The translations under genes were made by a program, and so were the position numbers. From Nitronereus sp964503895 (lineage in GTDB: Bacteria > Nitrospirota > Nitrospiria > Nitrospirales > UBA8639): 64,000 nt of DNA. Every line of letters begins with the position of its first letter. Positions within the stretch are counted from its first letter, which is position 1. The notes under the pieces are model-generated. The model made no database searches. It was not told where the DNA came from and saw nothing but the letters and a program-made list of their open reading frames with translations. Shown piece by piece: positions 45,162 to 54,296 of this stretch. Location of the stretch: the NCBI GenBank assembly GCA_964503895.1, contig CAZDCF010000003.1:32182-96181 (forward strand), in the 5' to 3' direction.

Positions 45162-46535
45162 ATGAAACATATAGATGATTTTTCAACAGACAAAAACCAA
45201 GAAATTGACAACGATAGCGTCAAGATAGAAAACGAAAAGAGCCGCCGACAGTTTATAGGTGATGCGGGAAAAACTGCTGCAGGAGTCGGCGTGGCTGCCC
45301 TCTTGGGTAATTTAGGTGGGTGGGCTTTGTCCTATGCTGCTGATAAGGCCCCAATCAAAATCGGCATTCTCCACAGCTTAAGTGGCACTATGGCCATTAG
45401 CGAAGTATCATTGCGTGACGTGGTCCTGATGGCTGTTGGAGAGATTAACGCTGCAGGAGGAGTACTTGGCCGCCAAATTCAACCTGTCATCGTGGACCCA
45501 GCGTCTAATTGGGACTTATTTGCCGAAAAAGCCAAACAATTATTGTTGGTAAATAAGGTATCAGTGGTTTTTGGATGCTGGACGTCCGTTAGCCGAAAAT
45601 CTGTGCTCCCCGTGTTTGAAGGTAACAATGGGCTCCTCTTCTATCCTGTTCAATATGAAGGAGAAGAATGTTCACGAAACGTGTTCTATACTGGGGCTGC
45701 AGTTAATCAACAAGCTATCCCTGCTGTAGAATACCTTATGAGCGAAGAAGGCGGCGCCTACAAAAAATTCTATTTGTTGGGAACCGACTATGTATATCCT
45801 CGGACCACAAACAAAATCCTTCGGGCTATGCTGCTAGCCAAAGGCGTTCCTGCTGCAAATATTGGCGAGGAGTACACACCATTCCACCATCAAGATTATC
45901 AAACGATTGTCGGTAAACTTCGCCAGTTTGCTCGTCGAGGTGATGCAGCTGTTATCAGCACAATTAACGGTGATAGTAACGTGCCATTCTATAAGGAGTT
46001 TGCCAATCAAGGCCTTCGATCTGAAGATTGTCCAATCATGGCTTTCAGTGTCGCGGAAGATGAACTTCGTGGAATGGATACAAGTGCATTAGCCGGCCAC
46101 CTGGCAGCTTGGAACTATTATCAAAGCGTTGATTCGCCTGGAAACAAAAAGTTTGTGTCCAATTTCAAGGCCTATTGCAAGAAAAAAGGGTTGCCTGGTG
46201 GAGACAAGCGCGTTACTGATGACCCAATTGAAGCAGCCTATTTTGGCGTTGATGTATGGAGAAAAGCCGTTGAAAAAGCTGGCTCCACCAAAGTAGATGC
46301 CGTACGAAAAGCAGTTTATGGCTTAGAGTTCGATGCTCCGGGTGGTAAAAAGAAAATGGATGAAGGCAATCATCACACTTATAAGCCGGTGCTTATTGGG
46401 GAAATTCGTAAAGACGGGCAATTTACGATCGTTTCCAAAACAGACCTCGTTCGGGCAGAACCATGGAGTGTGTACACCAGTCCTGATAAAGGTTGCGATT
46501 GGATAAATCATAAAGGCACATATAAGAAGGCGTGA
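45162..46535 (+). CDS. urtA: Urea ABC transporter, substrate-binding protein
   Basis: The 457-residue protein has a hydrophilic N-terminus, then a twin-arginine signal (SRRQFI at residues 27-32 followed by a hydrophobic stretch to about 60). The rest is a type I periplasmic binding fold with IKIGILHSLSGTMAISE, WTSVSRKSVLPV and NGLLFYPVQYEGEE, the UrtA hallmarks. Export folded by Tat would need the TatC encoded at the end of this window. It is 61 nt after the porin and followed by a strong hairpin. Confidence 0.95.
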   Translation: MKHIDDFSTDKNQEIDNDSVKIENEKSRRQFIGDAGKTAAGVGVAALLGNLGGWALSYAADKAPIKIGILHSLSGTMAISEVSLRDVVLMAVGEINAAGGVLGRQIQPVIVDPASNWDLFAEKAKQLLLVNKVSVVFGCWTSVSRKSVLPVFEGNNGLLFYPVQYEGEECSRNVFYTGAAVNQQAIPAVEYLMSEEGGAYKKFYLLGTDYVYPRTTNKILRAMLLAKGVPAANIGEEYTPFHHQDYQTIVGKLRQFARRGDAAVISTINGDSNVPFYKEFANQGLRSEDCPIMAFSVAEDELRGMDTSALAGHLAAWNYYQSVDSPGNKKFVSNFKAYCKKKGLPGGDKRVTDDPIEAAYFGVDVWRKAVEKAGSTKVDAVRKAVYGLEFDAPGGKKKMDEGNHHTYKPVLIGEIRKDGQFTIVSKTDLVRAEPWSVYTSPDKGCDWINHKGTYKKA

Positions 46536-46537
46536 GC

Positions 46538-46559
46538 AAGACAAAGGAGCGTCTTTTTT
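46538..46559 (+). terminator. Weak intrinsic terminator after urtA
   Basis: AAGAC and GTCTT form a 5-bp stem with an 8-nt loop, leading into six T, directly after the urtA stop. It is too short for full termination but could lower read-through. Confidence 0.4.
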
Positions 46560-46567
46560 AAATAATG

Positions 46568-46610
46568 GTTCCCCTAACCCCCTCGTTTTTGCTGTAGGGG
46601 TTAGGGGAAC
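46568..46610 (+). promoter_or_regulatory. 14-bp perfect hairpin between urtA and urtB
   Basis: GTTCCCCTAACCCC and GGGGTTAGGGGAAC are perfectly complementary, with a 15-nt loop and no T-tract. Such hairpins behind binding-protein genes commonly protect the upstream mRNA 3' end, giving more binding protein than permease. Confidence 0.7.
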
Positions 46611-46740
46611 TGTGTTTCGGAGTGAGGCAAAATCTCCTCATTACCGACTTTTACCATTTGCAAATCCCTACCCATCGTGACTTCCTCTTGCAAAGGGGAA
46701 GAAATAGGCATGGCAAAGAAGAATTAGCTGATAGAAATTA

Positions 46741-48291
46741 ATGGTGCAATCTTTAATGCCTATTTTACTTTTTCAATCTTTAATTTTTTCTCTTTACTTA
46801 CTCGGCCTGACAGCCCCTGCCTCGGCCCAGCAGGTTGATTCGCCCACAATCGAAATTGCCACAATCGATGATGCCATGAATACACTCGCCAAGGGTGTTT
46901 TCTCCGAAAAGAAACTGGCAGTAGATTACTTAATCCAACATGGCGACCCTTCCTTACTCCCTCAACTTGAAGAGCTGCGCTCGAATGTCAATCGACGGGT
47001 ACGACGGCTAATGAAACCCGTCATAAAGCTGCTTCGAAATAAGGCAAACTTAGTTAGCAAGGACTCAGAAGACAGACGTGTAGCCGCACGAGACCTTGGA
47101 GCAAGTGGAATGGCAGAAGCCTTACCGCTTCTTAATAACGCCCTTTCAACGGAAGAAGACAGATGGGTTAAATACGACTTGGAAGAAGCCATCAACTTGA
47201 TTGCATTGGACTCTACAAACCGCCAGGACAGATTAGCAGCCATTGCCAGCTTAGGCGACATGGGTAGCGCCGCGGCCCTACCCATTTTGCAAGAATTGGT
47301 AAACCAGCCAGCCAATGATGCAGAACAAAAAGCGTTAAACACAGCAGCAAGCGCAGCTAGTCGTCAAATTCAAAAATGGCAGGATATTGCGGGTGGCATA
47401 GAAATTCTCCTCCAAGGATTGAGCCTCAGTTCTATCTTACTCCTTATGGCACTGGGCTTAGCCATTGTCTTCGGCATGATGGGTGTCATCAACATGGCCC
47501 ATGGGGAAATGATGATGATCGGGGCTTATGCCACATTTGTGGTTCAAGAAGTCTTCAAAGCCTACCTTGGAGAACAATTCTTTGATTATTATTTTGTCTT
47601 CGCTCTCCCCTGTGCGTTCCTGATCGCCGCTGTGTTCGGATTAATTTTAGAGGGCACACTGATTCGATTCCTGTATGGGAGACCGCTCGAAACACTCCTT
47701 GCCACATGGGGAGTGGGACTAATTTTGATACAAGGAGCTCGGGTTATTTTCGGTGACCTCACGGCAGTTCAAGCTCCAAGCTGGCTCAGAGGCGGAGCAC
47801 AAATAATGGTGGGGGTTCAACTACCACACAATCGACTCTTCATTATTTTTCTGGCCATATTTTGTGTCTTAGGCATCTATTTATTACTGTTTCGAACAGG
47901 CATCGGCTTGCGAATCCGTGCCGTATTACAAAATCGTGACATGAGTGCTTGCCTGGGCATTCCAACCAGAAAATTAGATGCTTACACCTTTGCCTTCGGT
48001 TCAGGATTGGCTGGATTAGCTGGCAGTGCTCTCACATTGATAGGCAATGTTGATCCTGAACTTGGACGAAATTATATCGTAGACTCATTCATGGTCGTTG
48101 TAACCGGGGGCGTAGGAAAACTTGCTGGAACTATCACTGCTGCGTTTGGTATCGGAACACTGAATAAATTGTTGGAACCCAGCTTTGGAGCGGTTTATGG
48201 AAAAGTGATGATACTTGTTCTTATCATCCTTTTCCTCCAATACAAACCTGCGGGGTTATTTACTTTGAAAGGACGCCATCTTGACTCTTAA
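46741..48291 (+). CDS. urtB: Urea ABC transporter, permease UrtB with N-terminal repeat domain
   Basis: The 516-residue protein begins with a signal-like segment (ending PASAQQ at about residue 31), followed by about 180 residues of helical, HEAT-like repeats (RVRRLMKPVIKLL, RVAARDLGAS, RLAAIASLGDMG). The LivH-type permease domain starts near residue 220, with GLALAIVFGMMGVINMAHGEMMMIGAY and several more helices. Long UrtB proteins of this form are known in urea transporters. It is co-transcribed with urtC, overlapping by 11 nt. Confidence 0.93.
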   Translation: MVQSLMPILLFQSLIFSLYLLGLTAPASAQQVDSPTIEIATIDDAMNTLAKGVFSEKKLAVDYLIQHGDPSLLPQLEELRSNVNRRVRRLMKPVIKLLRNKANLVSKDSEDRRVAARDLGASGMAEALPLLNNALSTEEDRWVKYDLEEAINLIALDSTNRQDRLAAIASLGDMGSAAALPILQELVNQPANDAEQKALNTAASAASRQIQKWQDIAGGIEILLQGLSLSSILLLMALGLAIVFGMMGVINMAHGEMMMIGAYATFVVQEVFKAYLGEQFFDYYFVFALPCAFLIAAVFGLILEGTLIRFLYGRPLETLLATWGVGLILIQGARVIFGDLTAVQAPSWLRGGAQIMVGVQLPHNRLFIIFLAIFCVLGIYLLLFRTGIGLRIRAVLQNRDMSACLGIPTRKLDAYTFAFGSGLAGLAGSALTLIGNVDPELGRNYIVDSFMVVVTGGVGKLAGTITAAFGIGTLNKLLEPSFGAVYGKVMILVLIILFLQYKPAGLFTLKGRHLDS

Positions 48292-49441
48292 TGACACTGT
48301 AAAACATGAGAGCATGGATGAAAAAGGAACTCCGTTACGATTAGGGCTTGCCTTTTGGTTTATAGGTTTTCTGTTGCTAATTTTTGTGCCCCTGCTCAAT
48401 CTTCTTCCTCAAGACTCTTTGTTCTATATCTCTGATTTTACCTTAAATCTCTTTGGTAAATATTTTGCGTTTGCCATCCTTGCTCTGGGCATTGATTTGA
48501 TTTGGGGTTACACTGGAGTTTTGAGTCTTGGCCACGGTGTATTTTTTGGATTGGGTGCCTATGCTATTGGCATGCACTTGATGTTGGAAATCGGCGCAGA
48601 AGGAGTGTATGGATCCTCCCTCCCCGACTTCATGGTATGGAATCAAGTTAAAGAGCTGCCCTGGTTTTGGAAACCTTTTTCCAGTTTTGGATTTTCATTG
48701 ATCGCTGTCGCCTTAGTCCCAATGATCTTTGCTGCGCTCTTCGGGTTTTTCGTGTTTCGGAGCCGCATCCGGGGCGTCTACTTTGCAATCATTACACAAG
48801 CGCTCGCACTAGTCGCATGGTTGGTCTTCAATCGTAATGAAACCAACCTGGGGGGTACAAATGGGCTGACTGACTTTAAAATTATCCTGGGATATTCACT
48901 AAATGATCCCAGCACGCAACGCGCAATGTATATGCTAACGGTCTTCTTTTTGGGAGTAGCATTTCTTCTTTGTCGCTGGATCACGCAATCCCGAGCTGGA
49001 AGAGTCCTAATCGCGATTCGTGACTGTGAACAACGCGTGCGCTTTACAGGATACTCTCCTGCAAACTACAAACTTTTTGTATTTGTCATCTCCGCTGGCT
49101 TAGCGGGAATTGCAGGCGCTTTATACGTTCCGCAAGTCGGAATTATCACTCCAAACCAAATTGGCGTACTCCCTTCCATTGAAATGGCTATCTGGGTTGC
49201 AGTGGGTGGCCGCGGCACTTTGATTGGTGCCATTGTTGGTGCCGTAGGAGTCAACTGGATAAGAAGTATCTTGACAAATCATTTTCCAGAACTTTGGCCA
49301 TTTTTTCTTGGAGGCCTCTTTGTGGCAGTCGTAATGTTTTTCCCAAAGGGAGTCGTTGGAATATTCAGCCAAGTCCAATCCCTGGTGCCACGAAGAAAGT
49401 CAAAATCTATGAATTCAAAGATTGCAGAGGCTACGAAATAA
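48281..49441 (+). CDS. urtC: Urea ABC transporter, permease UrtC
   Basis: The 386-residue LivM-type permease has about nine membrane helices. It carries GIDLIWGYTGVLSLGHGVFFGLGAYAIGMHL and GLAGIAGALYVPQVGIITP. The TTG start at 48281 is supported by AAGGA about 8 nt upstream; an ATG at 48314 is the alternative. It overlaps urtB by 11 nt. With UrtB it makes the membrane channel. Confidence 0.93.
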   Translation: MTLNDTVKHESMDEKGTPLRLGLAFWFIGFLLLIFVPLLNLLPQDSLFYISDFTLNLFGKYFAFAILALGIDLIWGYTGVLSLGHGVFFGLGAYAIGMHLMLEIGAEGVYGSSLPDFMVWNQVKELPWFWKPFSSFGFSLIAVALVPMIFAALFGFFVFRSRIRGVYFAIITQALALVAWLVFNRNETNLGGTNGLTDFKIILGYSLNDPSTQRAMYMLTVFFLGVAFLLCRWITQSRAGRVLIAIRDCEQRVRFTGYSPANYKLFVFVISAGLAGIAGALYVPQVGIITPNQIGVLPSIEMAIWVAVGGRGTLIGAIVGAVGVNWIRSILTNHFPELWPFFLGGLFVAVVMFFPKGVVGIFSQVQSLVPRRKSKSMNSKIAEATK

Positions 49442-49445
49442 ACCC

Positions 49446-50282
49446 ATGGACACCTTAAAACATGACCTACCCAAGACGGGCAGTAAAATATTAGAGCCGG
49501 TTATTGGGTCTCGCCATCAGCGTTCGATCATTTACCTTGAAGGGGTCACCGTCGATTTTGATGGATTTAAAGCACTGAGCAATCTCAATTTAGTCGTAGA
49601 TTATCATGAGCTGCGCGTGATAATCGGCCCAAATGGAGCTGGCAAGAGCACGCTGCTTGACGCCATCTCGGGAAAAGTACAACCCGTGTCTGGACGAATC
49701 GTGTTTGGACAAGGCACAGACTTGATTGGCTTGCGCGAAAATGAGATCACCGCATTAGGCATTGGACGAAAATTTCAAACCCCATCGGTGTATACCACGC
49801 TTCCCGTATGGGACAATCTAGATCTTTCGCTTCGACGAAGCAGTAAAGGCGTATTTGCCACACTGTGGTCCAAGTCTCGCCAAGAAGAATTAGATAAAAT
49901 TGCTCAAACGTTGAAAACCATTGGGTTAACCAACAAGGCACAAGTCTTGGCTGACCAATTGTCGCATGGAGAAAAACAATGGCTAGAAATCGCCATGGTC
50001 ATTCTTCAGGACCCTGAGCTTTTACTTATTGACGAACCCGTGGCGGGCATGACCGACCAAGAAACAGAAAAAACCGGGGAACTGCTTGAGTCGCTAACCA
50101 AAAACCATTCCGTCATTGTCATTGAACATGACATGGAATTCGTCAGGCAGATCGCTAAGACCGTCACCGTGCTACACGAAGGCACCGTCTTGTGCGAGGG
50201 GCCCATGGAAACAATAAAAGATGACCCACGCGTAATTGAAATTTATCTTGGCCGACAAAAGGAAACCAATGCTTCGGTGTGA
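49446..50282 (+). CDS. urtD: Urea ABC transporter, ATPase UrtD
   Basis: The 278-residue LivG-type ATPase has Walker A GPNGAGKST, the signature LSHGEKQWLEIAMV, Walker B LLLIDEPVAGM and the His-loop VIEHDMEFV. The GRKFQTPSVY segment is typical of UrtD. The ATG at 49446 lies 4 nt after the urtC stop. It overlaps urtE by 14 nt. Confidence 0.95.
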   Translation: MDTLKHDLPKTGSKILEPVIGSRHQRSIIYLEGVTVDFDGFKALSNLNLVVDYHELRVIIGPNGAGKSTLLDAISGKVQPVSGRIVFGQGTDLIGLRENEITALGIGRKFQTPSVYTTLPVWDNLDLSLRRSSKGVFATLWSKSRQEELDKIAQTLKTIGLTNKAQVLADQLSHGEKQWLEIAMVILQDPELLLIDEPVAGMTDQETEKTGELLESLTKNHSVIVIEHDMEFVRQIAKTVTVLHEGTVLCEGPMETIKDDPRVIEIYLGRQKETNASV

Positions 50283-50979
50283 AAATCTCAATGTCTTTTA
50301 TGGGGAAAGTCATATCCTTTGGGATATTTCGATGGAAGTGCAGGAAGGCCAAGTAGTCTGTCTAATGGGACGTAACGGCGTAGGTAAGACCACTTTATTA
50401 AAAACCATTATGGGATTACTTAAGCCCAACACCGGACACATTTACCTCAACGATAAAGAAGCAACAAAACAATCACCTGATAAACGAGTAACACAGGGCA
50501 TTGCCTATGTTCCCCAAGGACGAGAAATTTTTCCTCATCTTACCGTCGAAGAAAATCTGCGATTAGGGTTTGAAGCACGTCGGGGAGCGAAGGATGAAAA
50601 GACCGCTAAATTGGCCTATGATGAAATTTACACATTGTTTCCTGGTTTACCTGGGTTGCTTTCCAGACCTGGTGGCGTATTAAGTGGTGGGGAACAACAA
50701 CAGGTGTCCATTGGACGGGCACTGCTTACTCAACCCAAACTTCTATTATTGGATGAACCCACAGAAGGCATTCAGCCATCGATTGTCATGGAAATCGAAA
50801 AAGTAATTGAAGGATTTAAAAATCAACGACGTTTCTCGATTTTGCTGGTTGAACAATATTTTGAATTTGCGTCCAGGCTGGCTGACACCTTCGTCCTTAT
50901 GTCTAAAGGAGCAGTGGTAGCTTCGGGACCCACAACTGAATTAACAGAGGAACAGGTTAAACAACACCTGGTTGTGTGA
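50269..50979 (+). CDS. urtE: Urea ABC transporter, ATPase UrtE
   Basis: The 236-residue LivF-type ATPase starts at the ATG at 50269 behind AAAGGAAA, giving the family start MLRCENLNVFYGESHIL. It contains Walker A GRNGVGKTT, the Q-loop YVPQGREIFPHLTVEENL, signature LSGGEQQQVSIGRAL and Walker B LLLLDEPTEGIQP. It pairs with UrtD to drive urea import, and ureA follows 3 nt later. Confidence 0.95.
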   Translation: MLRCENLNVFYGESHILWDISMEVQEGQVVCLMGRNGVGKTTLLKTIMGLLKPNTGHIYLNDKEATKQSPDKRVTQGIAYVPQGREIFPHLTVEENLRLGFEARRGAKDEKTAKLAYDEIYTLFPGLPGLLSRPGGVLSGGEQQQVSIGRALLTQPKLLLLDEPTEGIQPSIVMEIEKVIEGFKNQRRFSILLVEQYFEFASRLADTFVLMSKGAVVASGPTTELTEEQVKQHLVV

Positions 50980-50982
50980 CAC

Positions 50983-51285
50983 ATGCATTTAAGCCCGCGA
51001 GAACAAGAAAAACTTCTGATCTATGTTGCATCACAACTTGCCAGAGATCGAAAAAACCGCGGATTGAAGCTCAATCACCCAGAAGCCTTGGCGTATATCA
51101 CCGCTTCCATTTTGGAGGGCATTCGGGACGGCCGTTCGGTTTCTGATTTGATGAGTTATGGCGCCACACTTTTAACCAAGGACGATGTCATGCCTGGAGT
51201 CTCAGAAATGTTACCAGATATCCAAGTGGAGGGGACATTTCCTGATGGCACAAAACTCGTGACCGTTCACGAACCAATCAAATAA
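50983..51285 (+). CDS. ureA: Urease subunit gamma
   Basis: The 100-residue protein starts MHLSPREQEKLLIYVA and contains GLKLNHPEALAYITASILEGIRDG and DDVMPGVSEMLPDIQVEGTFPDGTKLVTVH, which are diagnostic for UreA. It forms the urease heterotrimer with UreB and UreC. It directly follows urtE, joining transport and hydrolysis in one unit. Confidence 0.97.
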   Translation: MHLSPREQEKLLIYVASQLARDRKNRGLKLNHPEALAYITASILEGIRDGRSVSDLMSYGATLLTKDDVMPGVSEMLPDIQVEGTFPDGTKLVTVHEPIK

Positions 51286-51444
51286 ACGGATACTGACAAA
51301 TGCTGCGAGCTTTGCGCAGGTTGCAAAAAGACCTCAAACATACTCTAACGTGCGCCTCGGCCTTTTCACTACCTGCGACCTTGCTGGACCCCTTTTTTAA
51401 TATCCTACACGATTAACAGGTGCTTGTTATGAGGAGACTTTAAA
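51286..51444. repeat. Candidate degenerate interspersed repeat between ureA and ureB
   Basis: This 159-nt gap breaks the otherwise compact ure operon. It contains CGCAGGT (51315-51321) and ACCTGCG (51371-51377) as inverted arms, with T-rich and A-rich flanks. The reverse complement includes GTCCAGCAAGGTCGCAG and AGGCCGAGGCGCACGTT. From memory these resemble a dispersed intergenic repeat found in Nitrospira genomes; this was not searched. No second copy was found in the window. Confidence 0.35.
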
Positions 51445-51867
51445 ATGCCCAAAAAACCTAAACAAGATAACGCGAAGCGCACTCCGATTATTCCAGGAGA
51501 ATTCATTTTAGGGAAGGGTGACATCCAGGCATTTGAAGGTCGTGCGACTATTGAGTTGACCGTGGCAAACCATGGAGATCGGCCCATTCAGGTTGGCTCC
51601 CATTGTCATTTTTTTGAAGCTAACCGGGCACTACGATTTGATCGTGAACAAACCTTTGGCTTTCGCCTCAAAATTCCTTCGGGCACTGCTGTAAGATTTG
51701 AGCCAGGTGAAGAAAAACGTGTCTCACTTGTGGCCTTTGGAGGAAATCGTATTGCGTACGGGATTAATGGACTAACCAATGGATCACTCGATGATAATCA
51801 GAGTAAGGCTCAAGCGCTTACCCGAGCATTGGAGCAGGGTTTTATTACTAAAGGAGCAGGCGCATGA
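51445..51867 (+). CDS. ureB: Urease subunit beta
   Basis: The 140-residue protein contains IPGEFILGKGDI, VANHGDRPIQVGSHCHFFEANRAL and GTAVRFEPGEEKRVSLVAFGG. It has a basic N-terminal extension of about 14 residues and a 20-residue C-terminal extension beyond the usual 100-110 residues. An AGGAGA ribosome site is present. The stop overlaps the ureC start. Confidence 0.96.
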   Translation: MPKKPKQDNAKRTPIIPGEFILGKGDIQAFEGRATIELTVANHGDRPIQVGSHCHFFEANRALRFDREQTFGFRLKIPSGTAVRFEPGEEKRVSLVAFGGNRIAYGINGLTNGSLDDNQSKAQALTRALEQGFITKGAGA

Positions 51868-53591
51868 AATTATCTCGCCGTCAATATGCCGATCTATATG
51901 GTCCAACCGCCGGTGATCGGATCCGCCTAGCGGATACCGAACTAATCATAGAGGTAGAACAAGACCTCACCACTCCAGGGGAAGAAGCCAAGTTTGGTGG
52001 GGGAAAAGTGATACGAGATGGTATGGGTCAGTCACCAACTGCGACACGAGCTCGGGGGTCATTGGACGTCATCATCACCAATGCCGTGATTCTAGATTAT
52101 TGGGGCATTGTGAAAGCAGATATTGGTATTCGTGATGGACGGATTGTGGGAATCGGCAAATCAGGAAATCCAGACCTGATGGATGGTGTTACTCCTCGAA
52201 TGGAAATTGGCCCAGGAACCGAAGTCGTCGCAGGTGAAGGAAAGATCGTCACAGCAGGAGGGGTTGAAAGCCATGTACATTTTATTTGCCCACAACTGAT
52301 TCCGGAAGCATTGGCCTCAGGTATGACAACTTTGCTCGGAGGCGGGACCGGACCCGCAACAGGAACGAACGCGACCACCTGTACGCCAGGTGCATGGAAC
52401 ATTAGTCGAATGCTAGAAGCTGCTGATGGATTTCCAATTAACCTTGGATTTTTTGGAAAAGGCAACGCCTCTCTTCCAGAATCATTGACTGAACAAATCC
52501 ATGCCGGAGCCATTGGCCTAAAGTTGCATGAAGATTGGGGTACCACGCCAGCTGCTATCTCCACCTGTCTGGATGTGGCAGATCAATACGACATCCAAGT
52601 GGCCATTCATACCGACACCTTAAATGAAGCTGGGTTTGTCGAAGACACAATTCAAGCGTTTAAAGGAAGAACCATTCATACCTTTCATACCGAAGGAGCT
52701 GGGGGCGGCCATGCCCCGGACATTATTAAGGTATGCGGAGAGTCCAATGTGCTGCCGTCATCAACCAACCCCAGTATGCCCTATACAGTAAATACTATTG
52801 ACGAGCACCTAGATATGTTGATGGTCTGCCATCATTTAAGTCCGCGGGTTCCTGAAGACATTGCCTTTGCTGAATCTCGCATTCGCGGAGAAACAATTGC
52901 TGCTGAAGACATTCTTCATGACATGGGCGCGATTAGTATCATGTCGTCTGATTCGCAGGCCATGGGGCGAATCGGAGAAGTCATTACCCGAACTTGGCAA
53001 ACTGCGCATAAGATGAAAGTTCAACGTGGGCAGCTCAGTTCCCCTGGATTAGAAGAGATGGCTGAACATCATGACAATTTTCGAGCCAAACGATATGTGG
53101 CAAAATATACTATTAACCCGGCAATCACACATGGCATTTCACAAGAAGTGGGCTCCGTAGAGGTGGGAAAATTAGCAGACCTGGTTCTTTGGAATCCTGC
53201 ATTTTTTGCGGTAAAACCCGATCTGATTATGAAAGGTGGATTTCTTGTCGAAGCAGCAATGGGTGACCCAAATGCATCCATCCCTACACCACAGCCTGTA
53301 CTAAGTCGACCTATGTTTGGTGCCTTTGGCCGAGCACCCTTTTCAACAAGTGTAACGTTTCTTTCACAAGCCGGCATAGATGGGAAGATCCCTACGAAAC
53401 TCGGCCTAGAAAAGCGCATTGTCCCCGTAAAAAACTGTCGAAGCATTGGCAAGCGAGATCTAAAACTTAATGATGCGCTTCCGCGCATGGAAGTCGACCC
53501 TGAAACCTATGTGGTCAAGGCTGACGGCACGCATTTGACTTGTGAACCCATGGACGTTCTACCAATGGCGCAGCGATATTTTCTATTTTAG
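51864..53591 (+). CDS. ureC: Urease subunit alpha (catalytic)
   Basis: The 575-residue amidohydrolase retains every active-site residue: H137 and H139 (HVH), carbamylated K220, H249, H275 and D363 as nickel ligands, and C322-H323 on the mobile flap. Numbering is three above the Klebsiella enzyme. It hydrolyses urea to ammonia and carbamate in the cytoplasm. It overlaps ureB by 4 nt. Confidence 0.98.
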   Translation: MKLSRRQYADLYGPTAGDRIRLADTELIIEVEQDLTTPGEEAKFGGGKVIRDGMGQSPTATRARGSLDVIITNAVILDYWGIVKADIGIRDGRIVGIGKSGNPDLMDGVTPRMEIGPGTEVVAGEGKIVTAGGVESHVHFICPQLIPEALASGMTTLLGGGTGPATGTNATTCTPGAWNISRMLEAADGFPINLGFFGKGNASLPESLTEQIHAGAIGLKLHEDWGTTPAAISTCLDVADQYDIQVAIHTDTLNEAGFVEDTIQAFKGRTIHTFHTEGAGGGHAPDIIKVCGESNVLPSSTNPSMPYTVNTIDEHLDMLMVCHHLSPRVPEDIAFAESRIRGETIAAEDILHDMGAISIMSSDSQAMGRIGEVITRTWQTAHKMKVQRGQLSSPGLEEMAEHHDNFRAKRYVAKYTINPAITHGISQEVGSVEVGKLADLVLWNPAFFAVKPDLIMKGGFLVEAAMGDPNASIPTPQPVLSRPMFGAFGRAPFSTSVTFLSQAGIDGKIPTKLGLEKRIVPVKNCRSIGKRDLKLNDALPRMEVDPETYVVKADGTHLTCEPMDVLPMAQRYFLF

Positions 53592-53607
53592 GTGCCCTAA
53601 GAGAGTC

Positions 53608-54294
53608 ATGCATATTGCTTCCTTGCTACAAGGCTTTCGTCTCATTGATTCATTCTTTCCATCTGGGGGATTTGCCTTTTCCTCTGGATTGGAAGCCGCA
53701 GTACAAGGAAGACACGTTCAAACAGCTGACGACCTCAATCATTATGTCTGTGATTATTTACGGTGTGGAATAGGCAAGTGCGAAGCGGTAGCCGTTGCTC
53801 AAGCGCATTATGCATCCGCAAAAAAAGACCTCCTGGCTATCGAAACCACAGATACGACCTTAGAATCGATGAAACTGTGCAAAGACACTCGTTTAGCTAG
53901 CCGCCAAATGGGACAAAGCATCTTGAACAATTCGGTTCAATTGGATGCCAGACAAGGAATCTTGAACTCATATAAAGTCGACGTTGATTCTGGGGCAACA
54001 CCCGGTCATCTCGCTGTAGTTCTTGGAGTTATGTTTGAACATATGGGGTGGAATCAAGAGGAGGCAATTGCGGGATTTCTTTATCAAACCGGCGTTAGCC
54101 TAGTTTCCGCTTCGTACAAACTCCTACCTATTGGACAACGAGAAGGGCAACGATTGTTAGAACAGTGGACCCCAGTGATGGAAGAACTTAGCCAAACTAT
54201 TAACGCACACACACCAATGATGACCTGGGCTCCACTCCAAGAGATTTGCGCCATGCGTCACTCACAATTAACCACGCGAATGTTTCGCTCATAA
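53608..54294 (+). CDS. ureF: Urease accessory protein UreF
   Basis: The all-helical 228-residue protein starts at the ATG at 53608, giving LLQGFRLIDSFFPSGGFAFSSGLEAAV, the UreF hallmark. The GHLAVVLGVMFEHMGW region is also conserved. With UreD and UreG it assembles nickel and CO2 into apo-urease. The frame is open upstream into ureC, but that part is not homologous. Confidence 0.93.
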   Translation: MHIASLLQGFRLIDSFFPSGGFAFSSGLEAAVQGRHVQTADDLNHYVCDYLRCGIGKCEAVAVAQAHYASAKKDLLAIETTDTTLESMKLCKDTRLASRQMGQSILNNSVQLDARQGILNSYKVDVDSGATPGHLAVVLGVMFEHMGWNQEEAIAGFLYQTGVSLVSASYKLLPIGQREGQRLLEQWTPVMEELSQTINAHTPMMTWAPLQEICAMRHSQLTTRMFRS

Positions 54295-54296
54295 CT

